Source: Paenibacillus psychroresistens
GTDB taxonomy: Bacteria > Bacillota > Bacilli > Paenibacillales > NBRC-103111
DNA: 64,000 nt
Direction: 5' to 3'
NCBI RefSeq assembly: GCF_009728935.1
Contig: NZ_CP034235.1
Coordinates: forward strand, 404,501-468,500
Made by a program: the position numbers and the translations under genes. Below are positions 13,081 to 20,883 of this stretch, piece by piece; position 1 is the stretch's first letter; each line of letters opens with the position of its first letter. Below the pieces are notes generated by a model that was not told where the DNA came from, did no database searches, and was given only the letters and a program-made list of their open reading frames with translations.

Positions 13081-13112
13081 GCCCCGACCGCATGAGGTCG
13101 GGGCTTTGTTTT
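13078..13112 (+). terminator. ssrA terminator (element copy)
   Basis: AAAGCCCCGACC, loop GCATGA, GGTCGGGGCTTT, then TTTT. The central 20 nt are identical to the displaced terminator at 29603-29632, with two compensating base-pair changes. Confidence 0.92.
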
Positions 13113-13519
13113 ACCTAAAATTGTAGCCCGATTGTAGCCGTTAGTTTTTTAACTATTAATTTCATTGTATTTCGAATTTATATATTACAAAAATTTCGTC
13201 ATAACTGGTATCAAATTTTATTACAGAACTTACATTTTCATTGGGATGTAAAAGCAATTTATAAAGTATAATATGTGTCTTGAAGCATAATCCTACCTTT
13301 TTGTAGTGAAATACTTCAAAATACTGACGGCAAAGAAATGCTTCAAATTCGATAAAAAAAGAAGCCGCCAAGGCAACTCCCATAGATGAAATTTTATTAT
13401 TGTTATTATGCTATCATTACCCGTTAGTCATACATGTCGCTCAAAATCAGCTCTGCACCACTGAGGATGAAAAAAGGATTTTCATGGTAGTTTAATGATA
13501 TGCCAATTGCTTTTTTCAC
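13113..13519. other. Left end of the element, no supported gene
   Basis: About 400 bp of AT-rich sequence. A 73-codon minus-strand frame at 13162-13383 has no Shine-Dalgarno and no recognisable domain, so I do not call it a gene. Nothing else is evident. Confidence 0.5.
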
Positions 13520-13864
13520 TCAATCAAGCCCAAAGAAATCATCAAAAGATTCTCCGTTTAACTTGAATAGCATCCGATAAACACCCAAATTTTTATTCTT
13601 GTACTCAATTGGTATGTAGGAGACTGCGTAATCAAATTGATATGAGATAGCATCGTATTCCTTTGATTCATCCCATCTGTCAATAAATAGTGCTACATTC
13701 TTAAGTTGAATATTGAGTTGCGATTCATCAAAATCTTCTCCAAAGACTTCTCTACATTCTTGGGGATCATCGTTTTTATAATTATTGAAGCAATACCAAA
13801 AACCATCAATACTTTTCTTTTCAATTTCATTTTCCAAAGACCATTTTCGTAACTCGTTTATCAT
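13520..13864 (-). CDS. Hypothetical acidic protein, possibly immunity-like
   Basis: 114 aa, acidic and rich in aromatic residues (FWYCFNNYKNDDPQE), no signal peptide or membrane segment. The ATG is preceded by AAGGATGG at a good spacing, supporting a real gene. I do not recognise the family. Size, composition and position in a minus-strand row with DUF3885 and CPCC genes recall orphan immunity proteins from polymorphic-toxin loci, but no toxin is seen. This is inference from context only. Confidence 0.55.
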   Translation of the reverse strand: MINELRKWSLENEIEKKSIDGFWYCFNNYKNDDPQECREVFGEDFDESQLNIQLKNVALFIDRWDESKEYDAISYQFDYAVSYIPIEYKNKNLGVYRMLFKLNGESFDDFFGLD

Positions 13865-14010
13865 ATTAGAACCATCCTTTATTTATCAATATCCGACCGA
13901 TTTTATTGCTTTTGTTTAAGTATACCAACCAGAACTTGCTAAGTTAAACTGCCAGTTACTTTAGCGAACAAGGAATATTAAATGTAGCAATTTCTACCAT
14001 TATCTTTCAT

Positions 14011-14418
14011 TCAAAGAAATAAGTTCATTCCTGGGGCTTCAGTTGCCCTCTCCTGAAATCCGAACTTTTCATAAAATGCTTTTTTACCCTTAGCACAAGC
14101 GAGTTGAACCCATCGAATATTTTTAGACTTACAATGATTTAAAAGGTTCTCCATTATACGTTTTCCAAGACCTTGGTTCTGATACTCAGGTAAAACAATC
14201 ATTTCACAAATAAAACATTGAATAAATCCATCGGATACTATACGACCTGAAGCCACAAGCTTATCATCATTGTAGGCAGATACTATAAACCAGCTATTTT
14301 TTAATCCCTCATAAAGCAAGTCAGCAGTAAATACCCCATCATTGTTCCAACCAGTAGATTGGTATAAATGAAAATAGTCTTCCTTATTAGGAATATCTTT
14401 GTGAAAAGAAATATCCAG
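14011..14418 (-). CDS. GNAT family N-acetyltransferase, possible CTG start
   Basis: The acetyl-CoA-binding motif A is clear (EMIVLPEYQNQGLGKRIMENLL) and the C-terminal AFYEKFGF motif is typical, so this is a small GNAT; acceptor unknown. The frame begins right after a TAA with CTG GAT ATT at 14418, 9 nt after a GGGAGG Shine-Dalgarno, and encodes 136 aa starting DISFHKDIPNKEDYF. The first conventional start, TTG 14319, would remove the first quarter of the fold. Either CTG is used or an ATG has mutated and expression is reduced. Confidence 0.75.
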   Translation of the reverse strand: MDISFHKDIPNKEDYFHLYQSTGWNNDGVFTADLLYEGLKNSWFIVSAYNDDKLVASGRIVSDGFIQCFICEMIVLPEYQNQGLGKRIMENLLNHCKSKNIRWVQLACAKGKKAFYEKFGFQERATEAPGMNLFL

Positions 14419-14578
14419 TTAAATCAGCCTCCCTATGAATATATCAAATGGTATAAATTTTGTATCAATGGGACTGCATATCTAACAGAAGACTCGCTAT
14501 GCTGTAGTCACCCGTTAGTTGAGTAATGAAAACGAAAGCGTCAACAACTTCTAACGGGGTACCGTTGCAAAGGATTGC

Positions 14579-15199
14579 TTATTCTTTGAATATATTATTG
14601 ATATATGCCCTCCAATAGTCCACTAACCAATCGTTATATTTATCATACAGTGGTCTTATATCTTCCTTCGACAAAGTGTGAGCGATACATCCTCTGTCAT
14701 CGTACATATGAAAAAGAATATTTTTTTCTTTGTTAATAAAGTAAATCTTCTGTCCGATGGCTGGTTCTTTACCCTGCTCATAATGAGAAATGCCTTCAAA
14801 GATTTTCTTGGATGGAAATGAAGAAACCAACCCAAATAAGATTTTAATTTGGTATTCATTCTTTACTTCGATGCTGATTCCATTCTCATCTTCGTCCTCA
14901 TCTAAATCAATACCGATTCCAGTTTCTAATGACTTGCCTTCAAGAAGATCGTAAAGATAGTTCGGCGTTGTGTTTCCGAACATTGGATCTTCATACCCTG
15001 CCCAGTCTTTGATGTATACATATATATAATCTTCTGGTTTAAACAGCTCTTCAAAGATCATGCTAACTCTTCTGTTTACTTGAAGTAGCCGTTGCTTTGA
15101 ACCGTTACGATATGGCTCACCCAATTCAAATCGAATATTTGTATCGCTCCAAAAGTTAGGGAACTTTTCCTGTAAATATTCATTAATTTCCTGTATCAT
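14579..15199 (-). CDS. DUF3885 domain-containing protein
   Basis: 206 aa from the ATG at 15199; a TTG four codons upstream is less likely. The C-terminal block ILFHMYDDRGCIAHTL followed by RPLYDKYNDWLVDYWR is the pattern I recognise for DUF3885, a family often found in clusters of immunity or toxin-associated genes of Bacilli. A central acidic run DLDEDEDENG is notable. No signal peptide or membrane helix. Biochemical function is unknown. It is in the same orientation as the CPCC gene 120 bp upstream. Confidence 0.75.
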   Translation of the reverse strand: MIQEINEYLQEKFPNFWSDTNIRFELGEPYRNGSKQRLLQVNRRVSMIFEELFKPEDYIYVYIKDWAGYEDPMFGNTTPNYLYDLLEGKSLETGIGIDLDEDEDENGISIEVKNEYQIKILFGLVSSFPSKKIFEGISHYEQGKEPAIGQKIYFINKEKNILFHMYDDRGCIAHTLSKEDIRPLYDKYNDWLVDYWRAYINNIFKE

Positions 15200-15319
15200 T
15201 CTGCACCCCAATGCACTTTATTCCGCTCTCCTGCCCGTTCCCTCAATAGAAAAGAAGAGTTATTTCAGAATAGCAAGCTGTTCAGCTATCGTATCCGTTT
15301 AATTTTTTTTGCCTATTAC

Positions 15320-15772
15320 CTAATCTTTATTAATTTGTGTAATTGCTTGTTTAATTTCACCACCAAAAGCCCATCCTTTTGCTTCAAGAAACTCAGTAAA
15401 CGCGTCTAAAAAATCATTAATATGAATTGACTCCTTAAACCTACCATCTATAACATTTCCCTTAATATGTATTTCCGCTAATTTCTTTTTATTAAGGACC
15501 ACTTCATTTTCCCACACTGGTTTCCATAAAGGGTCTTTTTCATAATCATATTTATCAACATTATTTAAATAATTCTTCTCACTAACACCAAATTTAATAA
15601 AGTTCCTTTGTGCTTGCCTTAAACAAACTCCATTTGCACCACCCCAATAATCTGGATTTTCATTCATCAGATTATCGTCTTCCCAATAACAAATGTCACA
15701 AATATCAAATGTACCAGAAGGTTCTTCATCAAATGCTCTGTACCCACAACAAGGACAAGTATATTTATTCAT
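15320..15772 (-). CDS. CPCC family cysteine-rich protein
   Basis: 150 aa. The N-terminus MNKYTCPCCGYRAFDEEPSGTF with a second CDICYWEDD pair forms the zinc-ribbon-like CPCC domain, followed by the typical NGVCLRQAQRNFIKFG. The C-terminal half (about 70 residues) carries the EIHIKGNVIDGRF segment. CPCC proteins are small intracellular proteins often found singly or in immunity-like gene arrays; their biochemical role is not established. The gene may start the minus-strand row down to 13520. Confidence 0.8.
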   Translation of the reverse strand: MNKYTCPCCGYRAFDEEPSGTFDICDICYWEDDNLMNENPDYWGGANGVCLRQAQRNFIKFGVSEKNYLNNVDKYDYEKDPLWKPVWENEVVLNKKKLAEIHIKGNVIDGRFKESIHINDFLDAFTEFLEAKGWAFGGEIKQAITQINKD

Positions 15773-16035
15773 AACATCGACTCTTTCTTATGAGATTTTA
15801 TTGTCGAAATATATTAAATTTACAATCTCAACCGTGAACAAAGGATTTACCTCTCACATTACGCATCAAGTATATCCATATTTTAACACATTCCTGTGAA
15901 AGATAACTACCCGTAGCTTAATGTTTAATCCAAATTAATATCAATTCAACTTTAGAACTTTAAACAACGATATGCTCCAGCGTTTACAGATTATGTATCA
16001 AGTCAGATGATAAAAAAGTTGTATTAATAAAAAAC
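15773..16035. other. Spacer between CPCC gene and integrase terminator
   Basis: About 260 bp, AT-rich. It should hold the promoter of the minus-strand CPCC gene; no clear consensus is seen. Confidence 0.4.
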
Positions 16036-16064
16036 AAAATAGGTAGGACTGTCCTACCTATTTT
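16036..16064. terminator. Bidirectional terminator after the integrase gene
   Basis: A perfect palindrome, AAAATAGGTAGGAC / GTCCTACCTATTTT around one T, with T-runs on both strands, 14 bp beyond the integrase stop. Confidence 0.85.
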
Positions 16065-16077
16065 TTGTTAGGATCAT

Positions 16078-17196
16078 TTAGTTTTCAAGAGCTAATCCCA
16101 TTATGTCTATTGTTTTTTTATGAGTTTTATCAAATCGGTGGGTATAGATTTTGCTCGTGGTAGAAATATTAGAGTGACCCAAAACCTCAGAAATTGACAT
16201 TAAATCAACTTTTTTATCATAGAGGATACTTGCGAAGGAGTGTCTTAAGTCATGTAATCGAATTTTTTTAAAATTATTCTTCTTAAGGAAATTACTGAAG
16301 TGTTCACTTAGCGAATTCACTCGATAAGGCGATCCATCGTTTTTTGTAAATACATAATCAGAATTAATATATTGATCTTTAAATACTTTTTGATTTATGG
16401 CTTGTTCATCCTTCTGCTTTAATAATGCATCGTGAAGATCGGCTGGGATGTGAATACATCTTATACTTGATGCATTTTTGGGTTCCTTAATAATGGTTTT
16501 CTTTCCTGCAGACGTTCTTACTTCCTTTATTAGTATAGTTCGATTTTCGAGGTCAATAAATTGCCAACGTAAACCGATAATTTCAGATCGTCTTAAGCCT
16601 AAATAAGATCCAAGGTATACAGCAATTGCGATTGGTGTATCATTTACTTTATTTAGTAATTGGCGTATTTCTGAAGATTCATAAGTGCCTCCAACGAATG
16701 GTTTAATTTTTGGTAGAACTACTGCTTCTAATACATTACGATACACCAAGTCTTGGGTTTTTCCGTAGTTGATTGCGCATTTTAAGCAAATATGGTGTTT
16801 ATGCACAGTATTTGGAGATAGTCCATTATCGTCTATTAGATGATTGTAGTAGTTTTGAATATGAAGAGCTGTAAGTTTGCTAAGTTCAATTTCACCAAGG
16901 TATGGTATGAGGTGTTTATAGATAATATTCTCATAGCCATATAAAGTTGTTTCAGCCCATATTTTATTCTTGGTATGAACTTTTAGCCATAATTCCATTA
17001 ATTCTTTGATTGTGCATTTGGATGACGTTACAATTATCCCTCGATTGAGATTAGTATTAAATTCACTTAATAATGCGTTAGCTTCTTTTTTACTTGAAAC
17101 GTTTTTGGATCGTCGATCACGCTTTCCCTTTGTATCAGTACCATAATCAAAAGTGACACGATAGCTATCACCAATTTTTTTAATGTAACCAGCCAT
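16078..17196 (-). CDS. int: Tyrosine recombinase, element integrase
   Basis: 372 aa. Residues 1-50 form an AP2-like arm-DNA-binding domain (MAGYIKKIGDSYRVTFDYG), 60-160 a SAM-like core-binding domain, and 180-360 the catalytic domain. The catalytic R lies in LGLRRSEIIGLRW, then HDLRHSFASIL (H-x-x-R), LGHSNISTTS (H) and the nucleophile Y in KIYTHRF. It integrates the element at ssrA and, with an excisionase, removes it. The ATG follows an AAAAGG-type site. It lies beside a stand-alone copy of its own arm domain and an excisionase-like gene, all on the minus strand. Confidence 0.95.
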   Translation of the reverse strand: MAGYIKKIGDSYRVTFDYGTDTKGKRDRRSKNVSSKKEANALLSEFNTNLNRGIIVTSSKCTIKELMELWLKVHTKNKIWAETTLYGYENIIYKHLIPYLGEIELSKLTALHIQNYYNHLIDDNGLSPNTVHKHHICLKCAINYGKTQDLVYRNVLEAVVLPKIKPFVGGTYESSEIRQLLNKVNDTPIAIAVYLGSYLGLRRSEIIGLRWQFIDLENRTILIKEVRTSAGKKTIIKEPKNASSIRCIHIPADLHDALLKQKDEQAINQKVFKDQYINSDYVFTKNDGSPYRVNSLSEHFSNFLKKNNFKKIRLHDLRHSFASILYDKKVDLMSISEVLGHSNISTTSKIYTHRFDKTHKKTIDIMGLALEN

Positions 17197-17232
17197 AAAT
17201 TCACACCTTTTAAATAAAATAAATTAAACTTA

Positions 17233-17433
17233 TTATTTTTTTGGAGCAATGATTGAGAATGACTCGGGATATAAACCGAGGTTAAGATCCGCCTCAAATT
17301 CGCTTAATATTGCGTTTGCTTCTTTTCTGCTTGGAACAGTTTTGTGTTGTTGTTTACGGATTCCTTTTTCATCAATTCCGTATTCAAGGGTAACAAGATA
17401 ATTAGCTCCAATTTTTTTAATATTTCCAGCCAT
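17233..17433 (-). CDS. Stand-alone integrase arm-DNA-binding domain protein
   Basis: 66 aa, MAGNIKKIGANYLVTLEYG and then GIRKQQHKTVPSRKEANAILSEFEADLNLG, clearly paralogous to residues 1-53 of the integrase encoded 36 bp downstream. It has its own Shine-Dalgarno (AAAGGTGTG) and stop, and lacks core-binding and catalytic domains. It could compete with the integrase for arm sites, acting as a directionality factor, or be the remnant of a recombination that replaced an older integrase. The divergence between the two copies argues against a very recent duplication. Confidence 0.8.
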   Translation of the reverse strand: MAGNIKKIGANYLVTLEYGIDEKGIRKQQHKTVPSRKEANAILSEFEADLNLGLYPESFSIIAPKK

Positions 17434-17472
17434 TTAAATCACACCTTTCAGATTAGTTTATGATACTTTCGT

Positions 17473-17640
17473 TTATTGGTTGATCCATTTAAAGAGTTGC
17501 TCTTCAGGTATCCGAATTTGTTTCCCAATTTTTATATGGGGTATAATACCTTCACTTATCTTGCTATACATAACGTTCTTCCCGACTCTCAGTATCTTCC
17601 TTGCCTCATCAATGGTTAATAGGTGATTGTTATTACTCAT
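17473..17640 (-). CDS. xis: Excisionase-like helix-turn-helix protein
   Basis: 55 aa from the ATG at 17640, preceded by AAAGGAGGTAAACAC; a longer frame to 17685 lacks such a site. The sequence LLTIDEARKILRVGKNVMYSKISEGIIPHIKIGKQIRIPEEQLFKWI is the small winged-helix fold (HTH_17) of excisionases such as Xis of Tn916. It is expected to bend DNA at the attachment arms and favour excision. It sits immediately upstream of the arm-domain gene and integrase, so the three may form one unit. Confidence 0.85.
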   Translation of the reverse strand: MSNNNHLLTIDEARKILRVGKNVMYSKISEGIIPHIKIGKQIRIPEEQLFKWINQ

Positions 17641-17882
17641 GTGTTTACCTCCTTTCTTAATGGATATTGAATATGTTTTGGACATAGCTCAATGTGGTTT
17701 TGGAAATACCACATTTGGGAGTTATGTAGGAGAACAGTAATGATGACAAGGGAATGAAATGAGGTAGATTAACGGAAAAAGGAGAAGGAGGAGAGGAGTT
17801 TAATTTAAAATTTAATTGCTGCATTTACTGAACTAATTAAAATATGATGCCACGATAATTTGTAATGTTATAAATGAAGATT

Positions 17883-18398
17883 TCACACCTTGAGTAAGTT
17901 TTCAGCTTGATGGAGTTTTAATATTGTAGATAGGGCATCTATCGATTGAAGTATGCTTGACTCATCGTGTCTACTTAATTCAGGAAGTGTTTGATCTAAT
18001 AGTGTTAATAATTCCAATAGAGCGACTTTTGCCTCTATCGTTGCTTGTGTTCTACCAATCAAGAATTCGGAAAATAGAATCTTCTCCTTAAGCAATTCTG
18101 TTAGTGATAGATTATTAAAATTTTCAATATTTGGTGGTGTTATACCCTCGTCCACTAAAACAGCATCTAATAATAACCTCTCAGGTTCAAATAGACTTTT
18201 TGCTAACATGTGTAGAGCAGGGTATGAGGGGTTTTTCCGTTCGCCTCGTTCAATTCGGCTGATATATGAAGCTGTAAGATTGGCTCTTTTTGCAAGAACA
18301 CTTAAAGAAATTTTCTTGCTCAAACGAATTGTGGAAATTATTTTACCAAGATGCGATCCCGTTGGTTCCTTTTCAGAATCGTTAGAATTGATATTCAT
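17883..18398 (-). CDS. XRE family transcriptional regulator, element repressor
   Basis: 171 aa from the ATG at 18398 with GAAAGGAGCGCCAAA before it. Residues about 18-75 form a Cro/CI-type helix-turn-helix (SLSVLAKRANLTASYISRIERG). The C-terminal half is helical and leucine-rich, probably for oligomerisation. It is the likely immunity repressor of the element. A 42-bp perfect palindrome 62 bp upstream is the probable operator. No autoproteolytic or ImmA-type protease partner is visible. Confidence 0.85.
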   Translation of the reverse strand: MNINSNDSEKEPTGSHLGKIISTIRLSKKISLSVLAKRANLTASYISRIERGERKNPSYPALHMLAKSLFEPERLLLDAVLVDEGITPPNIENFNNLSLTELLKEKILFSEFLIGRTQATIEAKVALLELLTLLDQTLPELSRHDESSILQSIDALSTILKLHQAENLLKV

Positions 18399-18459
18399 TT
18401 TGGCGCTCCTTTCGTATTTGAATAATATTACAATAATATATAATCGACCTAATGTCAAA

Positions 18460-18501
18460 TAAATAATATTTTATTGACTATAGTCAATAAAATATTATTT
18501 A
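18460..18501. promoter_or_regulatory. 42-bp perfect palindrome, likely XRE operator
   Basis: The left half ends in TTTATTGACTA and mirrors exactly, centred at 18480/18481. TTGACT is a good -35 on each strand, so the site may overlap promoters firing both toward the repressor and rightward. Its location directly upstream of the XRE gene suggests an operator. Confidence 0.7.
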
Positions 18502-18705
18502 AATAAAGTTATTTTAGGAATTATGTGCTAAATGATAAACCTACGGTTTTCCTCGCTCCAAGAGATTTAAATTTATAATACAAACATCATGATGTTCAAA
18601 TTTTCTCGATTTTTGTATATTTCCGAAAGTATTTTGCCTATATTTCAGCAGTTACCATCTACTTATGGAATTAAATTTTATGGTACATCAATATGAATAA
18701 TAGGA

Positions 18706-18734
18706 GCAGACATGTAAAGAGTGTCTGCTTTTTT
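18706..18734 (+). terminator. Terminator in the non-coding region
   Basis: GCAGACA, a 9-nt loop, TGTCTGC, then a T-run. It would end a rightward transcript of about 200 nt starting near the palindrome at 18460-18501. Confidence 0.75.
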
Positions 18735-19194
18735 GTCGAATGCTGTTTATCCGTGTTATAAACTATGACCCATCAGTATAGGATATTAAATCTATTCTAT
18801 GTGTTATATCAAAAGTGAATTAATCTACGTGACATTGGGAGTTTAATTACGTATAGTCCGTTAATGAGAAATCGGACGTTAATATAAAAAGTATCGGCGT
18901 TGAAGGAATAATCGCCTTAAAATATAACCGAGGAACTAACTCTTCCTGGCAATGCCGTTGTTGGTGGGCGTTTTTGCCTTGATAGTTCGGTAAGGCATAG
19001 CCCGCCATAGCCGAACTTATAAAGATGTCCATTTTTTAGGATGTGACTGTCCTGGTTCCCGCAAGGGATAGGGGGGCAAGCAATAATTGTTGTGATTACG
19101 GAGCGTTTGATACCAGACCTTGGCTCCGCTGAGCTTGTCGCTATGCGAGGCTGATGATACGGATACCTCGGCGGTTATACGCCTTTCCTCTCAG

Positions 19195-19240
19195 CCCCCC
19201 CTGCTACGCTAATAATATTGAATTAGCGTAGCAGGGGGGG
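19195..19240. promoter_or_regulatory. C7/G7 hairpin, candidate origin of transfer
   Basis: Seven C, then TGCTACGCTAA, loop TAATATTGAA, then TTAGCGTAGCA and eight G: an 18-bp perfect stem. From memory, the ICEBs1 oriT core is ACCCCCCCACGCTAACAGGGGGGT-like, that is a C-run, ACGCTAA and a G-run; the shared C-run/ACGCTAA/G-run layout suggests a MobT-type nick region. No relaxase gene is in the element, so it would be mobilised in trans. A rolling-circle replication origin is the alternative. Confidence 0.5.
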
Positions 19241-19623
19241 GCATCGAGCCGTTTCCTGTACAGAGACCGCCCTCCCTTACAGTCAAGTGCTGCAGATTAG
19301 TAACAATTGCAATAGGGACAAATTAGAGAAAAAGAAACAAGGCGAGATGGCGGGGGGCAAGTTCAAAGCACAACTGTAAATGCAATTTAGATTAATAAAA
19401 CACATTCTACTGCAAGAAGTAAATTCAGTTATTTAGTAGTTGTCATTGGTCTTGTTACTTACTTAACAGCAAATATAAGGACTTGCTATATTAGGTATTC
19501 CGCTTAGCTACTTAACTATGTTGAAGCAGCAGTTAAGTATTATAATATCCATACTGTTTACACATGAGGAAGGATATGGTTTACTCAATTATGACTGTAT
19601 TAAATAATACATGAGGGGTACAT

Positions 19624-20005
19624 ATGGTACGAGAAATCCCCGTCCAAGGGCCTTTTGTCGTTGGGTATGCACACAATGAACTCTTTGGTAGTACGAAATA
19701 TCCTCAAAAATATGACGGGGAAATTGTTAAAGATATATCGTCTGCTTTCTTTTTCAAGAATGAAGAGGCATTAAACTATGCACAAGAGGGTTATACAGTG
19801 TTTGCTGTAGAAGCGACCTTCAACTTCAAATGGTCGAACTTTGCCCAGATGTACCTAAACGCAAACTCCAAAGAAAGAATCTGTTAAAGGCTGCACTTAC
19901 TGTTCTGTAAAATATCTTAAACTGAACGAAAATGCTGTAGCTTGTCCAATATGCCAAGTGAATTTGCGGTGTAATTCATGTCAGCATTGTATTTGTGGAA
20001 GTTGA
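19624..20005 (+). pseudogene. Frameshifted small protein with C-terminal zinc ribbon
   Basis: The first frame runs from ATG 19624 (after GAGGGGT) to a stop at 19887, 87 aa starting MVREIPVQGPFVVGYAHNEL. From about 19859 the +1 frame continues with clear coding sequence: VKGCTYCSVKYLKLNENAV, CPICQVNLRC and NSCQHCICGS, then TGA at 20003-20005. The eight cysteines make a zinc-ribbon pair. The likely break is at CTAAACG, where one A too many disrupts CTA-ACG. The intact product would be about 127 aa. It could be a real mutation, a sequencing error in an A-run, or programmed frameshifting. Function unknown. Confidence 0.65.
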
Positions 20006-20047
20006 AAGTGATATTACGTTTTATATATGATTTAACAGAGGGGGTAT

Positions 20048-20617
20048 ATGAAAATGTTTTTTTTAAAAAAGAAAATGAAAGACAAAGAAATAATAGAAAT
20101 ATCAACAACTGTGCTTGATCAGAAAGTAGAAGCTATAATTCGTTATACACATAATTACTCTGGGTTTAATTATCGAATGCTATGTAAGCGGTTTCCGAGA
20201 TTTGAGGAAGAGACTGACGATTATTTAAGTGCATTTATGGAATTATACACTGCAGCGGCTTTGAGTGTTGCTTTGCACTCCCCATCAATTTCCGAGAGTA
20301 AATTTTATGGTAATGTTCTTAGTGCATTGGAAAGGCAAACTCTCATTTACTTTGAGAGTAATGGGGAGGATATGTTTAAGTTTGTTTTAAACTGCATTGA
20401 TTTTTATAAAAAGCATGCGATTAAAATAATAAAAAGAGGTTACAACTTCTCAGATATTCCAGCCTTTTGGTTATTGTATAATCTTGAAGTTTATAAGGAC
20501 TTTGAGAACGACTACGTCTTAATAGAACAACTTGGTAATGAATTGACGAACCACTTTATTTATATTTTTGAGGATACATGGGAATACAAAGAGGTCGATC
20601 CCCTCGAAATGCTATGA
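20048..20617 (+). CDS. Hypothetical protein
   Basis: 189 aa (or 187 from the second ATG at 20054, which has better spacing from GAGGGGG). It is helical, without signal peptide or membrane segments, starts with a lysine-rich stretch and has an internal ALERQTLIYFESNGEDMFKFV segment. I do not recognise the family. It lies between the frameshifted zinc-ribbon gene and the RloC-like ATPase on the same strand, so it may belong with either, but a 266-bp gap separates it from the ATPase. Confidence 0.6.
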   Translation: MKMFFLKKKMKDKEIIEISTTVLDQKVEAIIRYTHNYSGFNYRMLCKRFPRFEEETDDYLSAFMELYTAAALSVALHSPSISESKFYGNVLSALERQTLIYFESNGEDMFKFVLNCIDFYKKHAIKIIKRGYNFSDIPAFWLLYNLEVYKDFENDYVLIEQLGNELTNHFIYIFEDTWEYKEVDPLEML

Positions 20618-20883
20618 TAGAATACTGGAATCTGACAATCAAAATTAAACTCCTATTGAAAAGTTAGAAATATAATAATTACGCCAAAAATCCGCTTATC
20701 TGCCTCTTCCTATTTGCGCTGACTCTTTATTTTAAATGCTTCAAACATCCACTTTACTGGGGGATAGAGGAATAAATAGGAAATATGTCGAAATAGCACT
20801 AATAAAGATATTAATTACCGATACTTAAGCTCCAATATTATTTAAGGTGAACTAAATATATTTAAAACAGGGGATGCTGCGGT

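Larger units (their letters stand above)
18502..19623. other. Long non-coding, structured region with oriT-like features
   Basis: 1.1 kb without a supported gene. In order it holds an AT-rich stretch ending at a terminator, a GC-richer part with GGCAA/TTGCC and GTTCGG/CCGAAC inverted repeats (about 18945-19020), the sequence GGGGGGCAAG at 19071-19080 and again at 19352-19361, and the C7/G7 hairpin at 19195-19240. A 61-codon minus-strand frame at 18847-19032 coincides with the inverted repeats and is not credible. The pattern suits a transfer or replication origin, or a structured RNA. Confidence 0.6.

Noticed and set aside
13162..13383. 73-codon minus-strand frame left of the element genes
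   Set aside because: No Shine-Dalgarno, no recognisable domain, AT-rich background.
18847..19032. 61-codon minus-strand frame in the non-coding region
   Set aside because: It coincides with inverted repeats and has no ribosome-binding site; a structural explanation fits better.
19195..19240. C7/G7 hairpin as an ordinary terminator
   Set aside because: There is no T-tract and no gene ends into it; the stem is followed by GCATCGAG.
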